Below, in pieces: positions 1 to 11,744 of a stretch of 64,000 bases of DNA. Location: contig NZ_JAENIK010000012.1 in NCBI RefSeq assembly GCF_016595465.1, positions 868,001-932,000 of the forward strand, in the 5' to 3' direction. The position numbers were made by a program, and so were the translations under genes. This DNA is from Luteolibacter yonseiensis. GTDB taxonomy: Bacteria; Verrucomicrobiota; Verrucomicrobiia; Verrucomicrobiales; Akkermansiaceae. Each line of letters begins with the position of its first letter. Positions within the stretch are counted from its first letter, which is position 1. A model generated the notes under the pieces. The model was not told the origin of the DNA. It worked only from the letters and a program-made list of their open reading frames with translations, and did not search any database.

Positions 1-188
1 TGGCCGCCCATGGCGATGCCTGCGAATGAAACAGCGATCCCGCCAACGATCAGAATCACACCCCGGATCAGGAAATCGACGAGATAGGCACTCGCACGCA
101 ACATCGGTCCCGCCATCCGCAGGCGGATCTCAATGCCCTCGGCGAGTTCCACCGCCTGCAAGGTGTCTAGTTTTTCTGGCTCCGGCAT
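1..188 (-). CDS. RDD family membrane protein, N-terminal part (cut by window edge)
   Basis: Reading leftward from an ATG at 188, 62 codons stay open to the window edge. The protein starts MPEPEKLDTLQAVELAEG, then has LRMAGPMLRASAYLVDFLIR followed by a hydrophobic helix. A short acidic, Leu-rich start followed by 'A-R-x-x-A-x-L-x-D-x-x-I-R' leading into the first membrane helix is the usual beginning of RDD-domain proteins, named for conserved Arg and Asp residues in the helices. Their function is poorly defined, possibly transport. Only the first helix is visible, so the family call rests on a short stretch. The gene lies downstream of, and on the same strand as, the histidine kinase, with about 150 bases and a hairpin between them. 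Confidence 0.6.
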   Translation of the reverse strand, partial: MPEPEKLDTLQAVELAEGIEIRLRMAGPMLRASAYLVDFLIRGVILIVGGIAVSFAGIAMGG

Positions 189-263
189 GGTCGGTGTCGC
201 TGGGAAATTATCCGTCTGGGGGAACAGGTAAAGCACAGGCGGAGAGAAAATCCCACATCTCTT

Positions 264-297
264 GCAGGAACGCACGCCGCGTGCGCGCTTTTCCTGC
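264..297 (-). terminator. Possible terminator hairpin downstream of the hybrid histidine kinase
   Basis: GCAGGAA (264-270) pairs with TTCCTGC (291-297), and inside it CGCAC (271-275) pairs with GTGCG (281-285). The structure sits in the gap after the kinase stop codon on the minus strand. It lacks a clear T-tract, so termination is only a suggestion. Confidence 0.3.
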
Positions 298-338
298 TTC
301 GGTTGTCGCAACTGCCAGCACCCATCCTCGGACGACCG

Positions 339-3980
<3,642 letters not shown>

Positions 3981-4369
3981 GCGTCGGACGTTTCGTATTG
4001 GATACTGGGGAAATTTATTGATGCGGAACGCGATCGCTCCACCGGTCCGGGGTGCCACATGAAGAACATCCCGGAAGCGATCCGAGGCGGGGGGATGCGT
4101 ACCGGTCGGCAACGATGGGCATCGGAACGGATTTTCGGACGACACGGGATTGTGTCGGGGTCGGGAACTTTTTCCAAGAGGCACTCATCCAAGGCCAACG
4201 TAAGCCCGTCAGATGCTTTGCCAAGAATCTTTGTGAAACCCTTGCGTCCCGAAAAACACGGTCCGGAACGGCGGGTTATCAACCGGAGATCATGCGGATA
4301 CCTGTATCCACCATGCCGAGGCACGGGGACGCCTGTTGTCAAAATCCCGCTCTTCGGCACCCGGTCGGA
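3981..4369. other. Intergenic region upstream of the hybrid kinase
   Basis: 389 bases between the kinase start and the end of the L,D-transpeptidase gene. The only structure I see is a near-perfect palindrome at 4296-4309 (GGATAC-CT-GTATCC), flanked by CATG on both sides, which could be a regulator site. The first 204 bases are open in the kinase frame and could be a longer N-terminus, but they look non-coding. Confidence 0.35.
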
Positions 4370-4927
4370 TCACCGTTGGACGACCACAGGGGTTCCGATT
4401 CTGACGGCATCGTAGAAACGTTTGGCATGGCGCTTGGGGAGGCGGACACAGCCGCTGGATGCGGGATAACCAGGGACGTTCCCCGCATGAAGTCCGTAGG
4501 CACCCGTGAAGCGCAGGAAATACGGCATCGGCACGCCTTCGAATTTGCTACCGGCGGGACGCGGGGTCTTGCGGTTGTCCACGTTTTCCTTCACGACCTT
4601 GCCGTTCCTCACGTAGTTCCCATAGATCGAGGAGCGATGGTCCGGGCTTTTCTGAATGACGCTGTATCTTCCGACAGGGGTGTCCTTGCCCTCCCGGCCG
4701 GAGGATATGGGAGCGACCGCCACGACTTTCCCCTGATGATAGAGAGTCGCCTGCTGGGACTTGAGGCTCACCACGATGCGCCGCCCGCTTGTGCCGCCCC
4801 GGTCCATCAAGCCTCCCAGTTCCGGCACGGTCGTGCAACTCATGAGCCATAGGCAGGAAAGCATCGCGATCGCGCGAAAAAACCAGGAAGAGGATACGGC
4901 AGGTCGGGAAACGGCGGGTTTTGTCAT
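4370..4927 (-). CDS. L,D-transpeptidase (YkuD family) lipoprotein
   Basis: 185 residues. An N-terminal hydrophobic segment ends in a lipobox LMSC with Cys31, so the mature protein is predicted to be a lipoprotein. The rest is a YkuD domain. The catalytic signature is complete: His147 in HAGNVPG and Cys160 in SSGCVRLP, with the following Arg. YkuD enzymes use an active-site cysteine to make or exchange 3-3 peptide cross-links in peptidoglycan, or to attach proteins to it, acting in the periplasm. It is transcribed away from the ECF42 sigma gene across a 168-base divergent gap. Whether it cross-links or only binds peptidoglycan cannot be told from sequence. Confidence 0.9.
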   Translation of the reverse strand: MTKPAVSRPAVSSSWFFRAIAMLSCLWLMSCTTVPELGGLMDRGGTSGRRIVVSLKSQQATLYHQGKVVAVAPISSGREGKDTPVGRYSVIQKSPDHRSSIYGNYVRNGKVVKENVDNRKTPRPAGSKFEGVPMPYFLRFTGAYGLHAGNVPGYPASSGCVRLPKRHAKRFYDAVRIGTPVVVQR

Positions 4928-5095
4928 TGGTTGAGACCAGTAAGCCGAGAGCCACGCCGGTCAAACGGTAATCCTTGCCCAAATGGCGGATTGTCTGGCT
5001 CCGGATCAGGGCCTTCCGTGATTTCAGCTTCCGGCAGGTTCGTCCGGGCGATTTCGCGTTGAGTTTATACCAGCCCGTCCAATAGCTTCCGAACA

Positions 5096-6352
5096 ATGCA
5101 GGAAATCGCAGACGAACAGATCCAGCGGCATCTGGACATCATCTACCGCACGGATTCCGGTCGCATCCTCGCCACTCTCATCCGCCTGCTAGGGGATTTC
5201 GACAGGGCGGAGGACGCCATGCACGATGCCTTCGCCGTGGCGCTGGAACGTTGGCCCCGGGATGGCGTCCCGGAGAATCCCCGCGCATGGCTGGTATCCA
5301 CGGGCAGGTTCAAGGCGGTTGACGGATTGCGCCGGCGCGCGCGGTTCGATGCCGCGCAGGAAAAAATCGCGGAGCAATTGGAGAGCAGGGCCGATGCGAC
5401 GGCGGATGGAACGGACGAAAGTGTCGGGGACGACCGTCTGCGCCTCATCTTCACCTGCTGCCATCCCGCTCTGGCGCAGGATGCCCGCGTGGCACTGACG
5501 CTGCGTGAAATCTGCGGTTTGACGACGGAGGAAATCGCCCGCGCATTCCTCACGCCGGCTCCCACGCTCGCCCAGCGGATCGTCCGGGCGAAGGGGAAGA
5601 TCCGTGACGAACGCATCCCTTACCAGATCCCATCCGAAGAAGAGCTGCCCGGGCGGCTGGGACCCGTGCTGCAGGTGATTTATCTGGTATTCAACGAAGG
5701 ATACCATGCCTCGTCCGGCGACTCGTTGCTACGGACGGATCTGTCGGATGAAGCCATCCGGCTCGGACGCCTGCTGCTGGAGCTTCTTCCGGAACCGGAG
5801 GTGACGGGCCTGCTCGCCCTCATGCTCCTGCAAGGATCCCGCCGTGCCGCCCGGACCACCGCCGATGGCGAACTGGTTTTGCTGGAGCATCAGGACCGCA
5901 CGTTGTGGGATCACGGCCAAATCGCGGAAGGGGTGGCGCTCGTCGAGCGGGCACTCTCTTCACGCCGTTTCGGCTCCCACACCTTGCAGGCGGCGATCGC
6001 GGCGGTGCATGCCGAAGCTCCTGATGCGGCCTCCACCGACTGGGCGCAGATCGTGGCCCTCTACACAGAACTGGCCCGCATCACCCCCTCTCCGGTCGTG
6101 GAACTGAACCGTGCCGTGGCCGTCGCCATGCGCGACGGGCCGGAACCGGGAATCCGGTTGATCGACAAGCTGCTTGTCGAAGGAGGACTGGATACATACC
6201 CCCTCGCCCATGCGGCGCGGGCGGATCTATATCGGCGGCTGGGGAACAAGGAGGAGGCGCGGACTTCTTACGAACGCGCGCTGGCCCTCACGGACATGCC
6301 GCCCCAGCGCCGTTTCCTCGAAAAAAGGCTGCGGGAGCTGGAGGAAAAATAA
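5096..6352 (+). CDS. ECF42-type RNA polymerase sigma factor with C-terminal TPR extension
   Basis: 418 residues, about twice a usual ECF sigma factor. Region 2 lies at about 15-75 (RLLGDFDRAEDAMHDAFAVA), followed by a region-4 helix-turn-helix (about 125-170; ICGLTTEEIARAF). After that comes the long C-terminal extension typical of the ECF42 group: a DUF6596-like segment (QVIYLVFNEGYHASSG) and TPR-like helices. ECF42 factors have no anti-sigma partner and are normally encoded next to DGPF-domain proteins, as here, where two follow directly. The extension is thought to take the place of an anti-sigma factor in control. The start ATG at 5096 has no clear Shine-Dalgarno sequence. Confidence 0.93.
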   Translation: MQEIADEQIQRHLDIIYRTDSGRILATLIRLLGDFDRAEDAMHDAFAVALERWPRDGVPENPRAWLVSTGRFKAVDGLRRRARFDAAQEKIAEQLESRADATADGTDESVGDDRLRLIFTCCHPALAQDARVALTLREICGLTTEEIARAFLTPAPTLAQRIVRAKGKIRDERIPYQIPSEEELPGRLGPVLQVIYLVFNEGYHASSGDSLLRTDLSDEAIRLGRLLLELLPEPEVTGLLALMLLQGSRRAARTTADGELVLLEHQDRTLWDHGQIAEGVALVERALSSRRFGSHTLQAAIAAVHAEAPDAASTDWAQIVALYTELARITPSPVVELNRAVAVAMRDGPEPGIRLIDKLLVEGGLDTYPLAHAARADLYRRLGNKEEARTSYERALALTDMPPQRRFLEKRLRELEEK

Positions 6353-6353
6353 T

Positions 6354-6389
6354 TTCCGGAAAAACACCAGGTGTTGTCGAATTCCGGAA
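6354..6389. promoter_or_regulatory. Nested palindrome between the ECF42 gene and the first DGPF gene
   Basis: Directly after the sigma stop codon, two TTCCGGAA octamers (6354-6361 and 6382-6389) flank a perfect palindrome AACACC-A-GGTGTT (6363-6375). It may be a weak hairpin or a regulator-binding site upstream of the DGPF pair. Confidence 0.3.
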
Positions 6390-6456
6390 CCGCCGATCGT
6401 CCATTTCTCAGAACGACACGTTCGATTCACCCCAACCCACAACCGAAAACAAAAGC

Positions 6457-6888
6457 ATGAGATTCATGGTCCTTGTCAAAGCTACGAAAAACTCGGAGTC
6501 CGGCGCACCGCCCTCTCCCGAAACACTCGAAATGATCACCGCGATGGGACGGTTCAACGAGGAACTGGAACATGCCGGAGTTCTCCTGGCCGCCGATGGG
6601 CTGCAACCCAGCTCGAAAGGTGCCCGTGTGACCTTTTCCGGAATCCGGCGCACCGTGACCGACGGACCGTTCGCCGAAACCAAGGAGCTGGTCGCCGGAT
6701 TCTGGATCTGGAAATGCGATTCGCTGCAGGAGGCGATCGAATGGGCCAAACGTTGTCCGAATCCGATGCCAGGCGAGGAGTCGGACATCGAAATCCGTCC
6801 GATCCACGAATTCGATGAATTCCTCGCCGAGTTCGCCCCGGACCTTCGCAAGGAAATGGAGACGACAGACGGACAAGCGCCCGAATGA
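6457..6888 (+). CDS. YciI-like DGPF-domain protein
   Basis: 143 residues, beginning MRFMVLVKATKNSESG. It carries the typical DGPF motif in TVTDGPFAETKELVAGFWIW, and the ferredoxin-like YCII fold covers nearly the whole length. DGPF proteins are small soluble proteins of unknown biochemical role that almost always sit beside ECF42 sigma factors. Here it is the first gene after the sigma gene and the likely target of it. A second, diverged DGPF gene follows 54 bases later. This one has a longer acidic C-terminal tail than its neighbour. Confidence 0.9.
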   Translation: MRFMVLVKATKNSESGAPPSPETLEMITAMGRFNEELEHAGVLLAADGLQPSSKGARVTFSGIRRTVTDGPFAETKELVAGFWIWKCDSLQEAIEWAKRCPNPMPGEESDIEIRPIHEFDEFLAEFAPDLRKEMETTDGQAPE

Positions 6889-6942
6889 CTCCCCTCCCCA
6901 GCCTTCTGATATAACGAACCAGACAACCCACCCACAATCATC

Positions 6943-7332
6943 ATGAAATACATCTGCCTTGGATACATCGAACCGAACAAACCCCTGAACATGCCCGAAC
7001 ACGAGTGGCACGCGATGGCGGACGAATGCTTCAGCTACGACGATGAGCTGAGGAAGAACGGCCACTTCGCCGGCGGCCATGCGCTGCAGCCGCCCGAAAC
7101 CGCCATCACCCTGCGCTGGAAGGAAGGAAAGGCGTCCGTCACCGACGGACCCTACGCCGAGACCAAGGAGCAACTCGGCGGCATCCTTATCCTCGAAGCC
7201 CGCGACCTGAACCACGCCATCCAGCTCATGTCGAAGCACCCGGGCGTGAAGGCGGGTCCTTTCGAAATTCGTCCCGCGGCGGATCTTTCGGCAATGATCA
7301 GCGAAAGCGAAAAGCGGCGTGCGGGTATGTGA
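6943..7332 (+). CDS. YciI-like DGPF-domain protein, second copy
   Basis: 129 residues. The DGPF-type motif reads [17 protein letters not shown], with Tyr in place of Phe, and the protein ends in an isoleucine/leucine-rich EIRPAADLS stretch typical of the family. It is a diverged paralogue of the preceding gene and probably part of the same transcript. Tandem DGPF genes after an ECF42 factor are a known arrangement. No enzymatic residue can be assigned. Confidence 0.9.
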   Translation: MKYICLGYIEPNKPLNMPEHEWHAMADECFSYDDELRKNGHFAGGHALQPPETAITLRWKEGKASVTDGPYAETKEQLGGILILEARDLNHAIQLMSKHPGVKAGPFEIRPAADLSAMISESEKRRAGM

Positions 7333-7399
7333 GGCATCATTCCCGCATCCCCACCCTTTTCACCTTGTCACCGGAAACGTCGCCCTGTGTTCTTATGCC

Positions 7400-8434
7400 A
7401 TGCACAGGATGACACCTTCCCCGTTCCGTTTCCTTCCTCTCACCCTGCTGGCCGCCGGTTCGCTCACCGGCTGGCTGGCAGCGGCGGAAGTCCCTAAAGA
7501 AGGCCCCGGCGGCCCGCTGGAAGTCACCGCCAGCCGTGGGGTCACCGCCCGTGATCCCTCGACCATCGTCCGTGATGGCGACACCTTCTGGATCTTCTAC
7601 AGCGGACACGGCGTGCCATCGCTGCATTCGAAGGATCTGGTGACATGGGAACGCGGCCCGTCCGTTTTCAAGGAAGCACCCGCCTGGATTTCCAAAGAGG
7701 TTCCGGCGAATGATGGCGAGTATTGGGCACCCGACCTGATGAAGGTCGGCGGGCGCTATTTGTTGTATTACTCGATTTCCAGCATGAACGCGATGCACTC
7801 CGCCATCGGCCTCGCGACGACCCCCACACTGGACCCGGAGAGCCCGGACTTCAAATGGAAGGACGAGGGGCCGGTGGTCCAGTCGCGGGAGGGCGGCGAT
7901 TTCAACACCATCGATCCCGCTGTTTTCCAGGATGATGATGGCAAGGTCTGGCTGTCCTTCGGCTCGCAATGGAGCGGGCTGAAATTGGTGGAGCTCGATC
8001 CAGCGACGGGCAAACGCCTGAAGCCGGACGAAGCGATGACCTCGATCGCCGATGGAGACCCCATCGAGGGAGCCTACATTTACAAGCGCAAGGGCTTCTA
8101 CTACCTCTTTGTCAACCGTGGTACCTGCTGCTCCGGAGCAGACAGCACCTATCACATCACCGTCGGGCGCAGCAAGGACATCAAAGGACCGTATATCGCC
8201 AAAGATGACGCACCGATGCTCGAAGGCGGTGGCACATTGGTACTCGCGACGAAGACCGGCACCCTCATCGGCGCGGGACACGCCGGCATCATCGAAAAGG
8301 ACGGCAAGAGCTGGTTCAGCTGCCACTTTGAGGCGGACGAGCGCATGAGCGGCAAGGCCACCGTCGGAGTGATGCCTCTCCAATGGAGCGAGGACGGCTG
8401 GCCGGAAGTCCTGCCGCCGGACAAAACCAAGTGA
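7400..8434 (+). CDS. Secreted GH43 family glycosidase, probable endo-arabinanase
   Basis: 344 residues with a signal peptide (LPLTLLAAGSLTGWLAAAE; cleavage near residue 29). The three GH43 acidic residues are in place: Asp52 in ARDPST (general base), Asp172 in TIDPAVF (pKa modulator) and Glu223 in PIEGAYI (general acid). The sequence FVNRGTCC after the Glu and YWAPDL upstream are typical of the arabinan endo-1,5-alpha-L-arabinosidase branch, so the likely substrate is pectic arabinan. An in-frame opening begins at 7319, but the ATG at 7400, immediately before the signal peptide, is the sensible start. No SusC/SusD-like or transporter genes are nearby, so it looks like a stand-alone secreted enzyme. 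Confidence 0.88.
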   Translation: MHRMTPSPFRFLPLTLLAAGSLTGWLAAAEVPKEGPGGPLEVTASRGVTARDPSTIVRDGDTFWIFYSGHGVPSLHSKDLVTWERGPSVFKEAPAWISKEVPANDGEYWAPDLMKVGGRYLLYYSISSMNAMHSAIGLATTPTLDPESPDFKWKDEGPVVQSREGGDFNTIDPAVFQDDDGKVWLSFGSQWSGLKLVELDPATGKRLKPDEAMTSIADGDPIEGAYIYKRKGFYYLFVNRGTCCSGADSTYHITVGRSKDIKGPYIAKDDAPMLEGGGTLVLATKTGTLIGAGHAGIIEKDGKSWFSCHFEADERMSGKATVGVMPLQWSEDGWPEVLPPDKTK

Positions 8435-8511
8435 CGTCCGCCCGTCATGAAATAAATCCGTGACCTGTCTCCGACCATGGGATTCCTCAGGAGGTTGATA
8501 TCACCCCGACA

Positions 8512-9063
8512 ATGAAACCCGTCGTCCATCTCATCCTCTTCCGTGGTGTGGGCGGGAAAACCCAGCTTCCCACCAAGCCATTGCGCGAAAAACTCCTTGA
8601 GGCGGGTTTTGAAAACGTGGCCACCTATATCAACAGCGGGAACGCGATCGTCCGCAGCCGGATGCGCCGGGACCAGGTGGTTTCCACCGTCGCGGCGATC
8701 TGCCGTAAGGAGTTCGATTTCGACAAGGCCATCTTTGCTCCCACGCTCGGCGAGTGGGATGAGCTTATCGCGGCGAATCCATTCCCCGAGGCCGCCGCGG
8801 AAGCACCGACCACGGTCCATGCGGCCTTGCTCGACGCGGTGCCCGCAGGGGAAAACCTCGCGCGATTGCTCGCCGTGGCCTCGGAAGGAGAAGAAATCCG
8901 GGTGATCGGGAAAGTTGCCTACCTCCATACGCCAAACGGATTCGGAAGGAGCAAGCTGGCGGAGAAGTTCGACAAATGGATCGCCGTGACCAACACCGCG
9001 CGGAACTGGAATACCGTGCTCAAGCTTTCGGAACTCGGGCATGCCTGCGGTGAAAAGCCGTGA
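8512..9063 (+). CDS. DUF1697 family protein
   Basis: 183 residues, with the recognisable DUF1697 start (LFRGVGG then LREKLLEAGFENVATYINSGNAIV) and end (RNWNTVLKLSEL). These small cytoplasmic proteins are widespread and have no established biochemical role. All conserved segments are present, so it looks intact. A purine-rich AGGAGGTTGA sequence lies about 15-20 bases before the ATG, somewhat far for a ribosome site. It is convergent with the pseudouridine synthase, with only 13 bases between the stop codons. Confidence 0.88.
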   Translation: MKPVVHLILFRGVGGKTQLPTKPLREKLLEAGFENVATYINSGNAIVRSRMRRDQVVSTVAAICRKEFDFDKAIFAPTLGEWDELIAANPFPEAAAEAPTTVHAALLDAVPAGENLARLLAVASEGEEIRVIGKVAYLHTPNGFGRSKLAEKFDKWIAVTNTARNWNTVLKLSELGHACGEKP

Positions 9064-9076
9064 TCACCGTTCCAAA

Positions 9077-9766
9077 CTATAAAAACCCGGCCGCGGCTCC
9101 ATTCCCGAAGCACCTGAGGAAATCCTCGTCCGCAGGAGCGTGGATCCGGAGGGGTTCAGCCGTGCGGGGATGAGTGAGTTCCAGTGACTTCGCCTGCAAC
9201 AACATGCGGGTGCCGATTCCCAGAATTCCGCACAATTCATGACTCTTCTCCATTCCCGCGTAGCGGAAATCCCCGACGATCGGGAATCCGGCATCCAGCA
9301 GGTGGCGGCGGATCTGGTGGAACCGTCCTGTCGTTGGAACCGCCTTGACCAGCGAAAGCGGGTCCGGGCAATCCTTGGAGGGAGGCTTCGTCACGAGACG
9401 CTCGAATGAGGTCCGGGCCGCAAGCGGTTCGTCTTCCGGATTCGTTCGCAGCGGAGTTTCGCAGACCCAGGCTTGGGGCGCAGCACCACATACGGCCGCG
9501 TGGTAGGTCTTGATCACATTCCTTCGTTCAAATGCCTGCTGGACCGCGCTGGCGGTCGTTTTATCGAGCGCGAACAACAGCACACCGGAGGTCGGCCGAT
9601 CAAGACGATGTATGGGGAAAACCTGCCGTCCCAGTTGGTCGCGCAAGCGCTTCATCGCGATCTGCGCCGGCTCATCCTCACCACTTGCCGGATGCACCAG
9701 CATGCCCGGCGGCTTGTCGATCGCGACAAGGAAATCGTCTTCAAAAAGAATGGTCAGCGGCTGCAT
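9077..9766 (-). CDS. RluA-family pseudouridine synthase, TruC-like
   Basis: 229 residues with no N-terminal S4 domain; the catalytic fold begins at residue 5. The catalytic aspartate is Asp56 in HRLDRPTSG, preceded by the family start FLVAIDKPPGMLVHP. The short length without S4 and the overall pattern fit TruC, which modifies U65 of certain tRNAs, better than the rRNA enzymes RluC and RluD. The motif GRFHQIRRHLLDAGFPIVGD near the C-terminus completes the RluA signature. It starts beside a 270-base AT-rich region shared with the CAP-domain gene. The exact uridine target is inferred from length and similarity only. Confidence 0.85.
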   Translation of the reverse strand: MQPLTILFEDDFLVAIDKPPGMLVHPASGEDEPAQIAMKRLRDQLGRQVFPIHRLDRPTSGVLLFALDKTTASAVQQAFERRNVIKTYHAAVCGAAPQAWVCETPLRTNPEDEPLAARTSFERLVTKPPSKDCPDPLSLVKAVPTTGRFHQIRRHLLDAGFPIVGDFRYAGMEKSHELCGILGIGTRMLLQAKSLELTHPRTAEPLRIHAPADEDFLRCFGNGAAAGFL

Positions 9767-9784
9767 CGCGCGGAAGGTCGTCTC

Positions 9785-10036
9785 CTATCGACAATGGTTC
9801 AATTGTTTTCGCTCCCGGAGTTAATCATTCGCGACATATCGATTCGATAGTTAAAAATTGATATGTAAACCTAAACATCAATTGGTTAAACACATTAGAA
9901 ATTGTCCGGAATTTTCAACAATTCGGGTTCTCAAGCCTGAGAAAATCAATAATATTTTAAAATATTTTACCAATGGATATCCACACATCTTTACTTTTCA
10001 CAAAAATATGTTATATATCTCGGGTGCCGTCCCTGT
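9785..10036. promoter_or_regulatory. AT-rich divergent promoter region
   Basis: About 250 bases, markedly richer in A and T than the surroundings, between the divergent pseudouridine synthase and CAP-domain genes. It contains a perfect 16-base palindrome AATATTTTAAAATATT (9951-9966), a small hairpin TTCTCA-AGCC-TGAGAA (9928-9943) and a TATATA-like element near 10013. It probably holds both promoters. A 60-codon opening here is not convincing as a gene. Confidence 0.45.
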
Positions 10037-10612
10037 ATGATAAATACCCCTAACCTGAAAGTGATCGCGATCGCCTGCACGGGAGCTTTTGCCTCCTGCG
10101 CCAGCCCATCGCCTAAAACAGCCCGGATCCCCGTATCCACCACCTCATCCAAGCAAGATCCGTCCCTTACGGGTCAGCTGCTTCAGGAAGTCAATAGCTA
10201 CCGCCGCAACCACGGCGCGCGGGAGCTGCAACGCCATGCCGGCCTTGATCGTCTCGCACAGAAGCATTGCGAATTCCTCCGTCAGAACCGGGGCAAGTTC
10301 GGAATCCGCGGACAAGCCAACGTAAGCCATATGGGCTTCGATGGCCGCGCCTTGATGGCCCGCCAGAACTACAATATGCTGACCTGCGCCGAGAATGTCG
10401 CATCCACCAGCGACACGAGTCATGGCATCGCCCCCACGCTGGTCAAGATTTGGACAAACTCCAAAAGCCATCAAAAAAACATGGTGGACGACTGGACCCA
10501 CACGGGCATCGGCATTGTGAAAGACAGTGATGGAACCGTATTCTCCACACAATTGTTCGGAACCATCAGCTATTCACAAATGACATCTCGCAATCGGTTC
10601 AACGGCTACTAA
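10037..10612 (+). CDS. CAP-domain (SCP/PR-1 family) lipoprotein
   Basis: 191 residues. The N-terminus has a hydrophobic segment ending in a lipobox AFASC, followed by a Ser/Thr/Pro-rich linker. From about residue 50 there is a bacterial CAP domain: LLQEVNSYRRNHG, the first conserved His-like region LAQKHCEFL, SHMGFDGR, CAENVAS, and WTNSKSHQKNMVDDWTHTGIG. Bacterial CAP proteins are extracytoplasmic, their ligands are mostly unknown, and some have been linked to lipid binding or peptidoglycan-associated roles. The gene is preceded by AT-rich DNA, and rnhB begins 12 bases after its stop codon. Confidence 0.85.
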   Translation: MINTPNLKVIAIACTGAFASCASPSPKTARIPVSTTSSKQDPSLTGQLLQEVNSYRRNHGARELQRHAGLDRLAQKHCEFLRQNRGKFGIRGQANVSHMGFDGRALMARQNYNMLTCAENVASTSDTSHGIAPTLVKIWTNSKSHQKNMVDDWTHTGIGIVKDSDGTVFSTQLFGTISYSQMTSRNRFNGY

Positions 10613-10623
10613 TACTCGGGCGC

Positions 10624-11247
10624 ATGCCCGACCTCAGCCTGGAAAAAGCCCATCAATCCCGCGGTATCAAGCGTGTCGCCGGGATTGATGAGGCAGGCCG
10701 TGGGCCCCTCGCCGGCCCGGTGGCCGCCGCCGCGGTCATCCTTCCAAAGAAGTTCAAATGCCCCGGGCTGGACGATTCCAAAAAAATCTCACCCGCGCGC
10801 AGGGAGGTTCTGTATGCCCGGATCACCGACGATCCGTCGATTTTCTGGGCGGTCGCCACCGCTGACTGCGACGAGATAGACCGCCTCAACATTCTTCGCG
10901 CGACGCACTTGGCCATGAGGCGCGCCGCGGAGGCGCTGGATCCGGTGCCAGAGCATTGCATCATTGACGGTCTTCCGGTTAAAAACTTTCCCATTCCCCA
11001 TGATGGTGTGGTGAAAGGCGACGGCCTGTCCCTCTCCATCGCCGCGGCAAGCATCATCGCGAAGGTCACCCGCGACCGCATCATGCACGCCCTCGACCAG
11101 GAATTTCCACAATACGGCTTTGCGAAACACCAAGGATATGGCACCAAGGCGCATCTTGAAGCGCTACGGATTCACGGCCCTTGTCGCCACCATCGTCGCT
11201 CGTTTCAGCCCGTCGCTCAACTCACCCTGCCGTTTGGCTGGACCTGA
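10624..11247 (+). CDS. rnhB: Ribonuclease HII
   Basis: 207 residues covering the full RNase HII fold. The metal-binding motif GIDEAGRGPLAGP is at 20-32, giving the Asp/Glu pair (Asp22, Glu23). ATADCDEIDRLNIL and the downstream Asp region (IIDGLPV) supply the remaining acidic residues. The enzyme cuts the RNA strand of RNA/DNA hybrids, including single ribonucleotides embedded in DNA. It lies 12 bases after the CAP gene and directly before a YraN-type gene. The rnhB/YraN pairing is common in bacteria. Confidence 0.95.
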   Translation: MPDLSLEKAHQSRGIKRVAGIDEAGRGPLAGPVAAAAVILPKKFKCPGLDDSKKISPARREVLYARITDDPSIFWAVATADCDEIDRLNILRATHLAMRRAAEALDPVPEHCIIDGLPVKNFPIPHDGVVKGDGLSLSIAAASIIAKVTRDRIMHALDQEFPQYGFAKHQGYGTKAHLEALRIHGPCRHHRRSFQPVAQLTLPFGWT

Positions 11248-11272
11248 CGGCAAAACGCGCGACAGGATCTGG

Positions 11273-11614
11273 TTGGGAAATTATGGCGAACGCGTCGCCG
11301 CCGCATGGCTCCGCTCGCAGGGATGCAGGATTCTGGCGAGAAACTACCGCAGCCCGAGGAAGGGCGAGGTGGACATCATCGCAAGGGATGGAAGGCTGTT
11401 GCTTTTCGTGGAAGTGAAAACCCGCCAGGCCGGCAGCAGGATCCGGGGACTGGACGCCGTAGGAAAAGACAAACAGGCACTGATCGAGCGTGGTGCGAAT
11501 TCGTGGCTCAAGCGTCTCGGCACCCGCAACCTGCCTTGGAGGTTCGACGTCATCGAAGTCAGCGTGGAGGAAGGACGGAAGCCCCGGGTGAACCGGGTGA
11601 AAGACGCGTTCTAA
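11273..11614 (+). CDS. YraN / UPF0102 family protein
   Basis: About 113 residues when started at the TTG at 11273 (MGNYGERVAAAWLRSQG), which is preceded by AGGA with 5-base spacing. The same frame is open back to an ATG at 11120 inside rnhB, which would add about 51 residues that do not resemble the family. The conserved UPF0102 blocks are present: ARNYRSPRKGEVDIIARD, FVEVKTR, and a C-terminal RFDVIEV. These form a restriction-endonuclease-like fold with a D-ExK pattern (Asp, Glu and Lys in EVDII and VEVKT). The biological role is not established. The next gene's ATG lies about 130 bases on. Confidence 0.8.
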   Translation: MGNYGERVAAAWLRSQGCRILARNYRSPRKGEVDIIARDGRLLLFVEVKTRQAGSRIRGLDAVGKDKQALIERGANSWLKRLGTRNLPWRFDVIEVSVEEGRKPRVNRVKDAF

Positions 11615-11744
11615 GGCGGGTCCGTGACCGTCCTCTTACGAAGAACATGGGTGAACGACAGCTTGCCCATGCGTCGCTGGAAACCTGTGCCCGAATCCTG
11701 CTTGCCGGAGCGGTTCGGCACCTCCACGTTCCGGGCAGGATTTC

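Noticed and set aside
9858..10040. 60-codon frame in the AT-rich region overlapping the CAP gene start
   Set aside because: Codon use is unlike neighbours and there is no ribosome site; it is better explained as promoter DNA.
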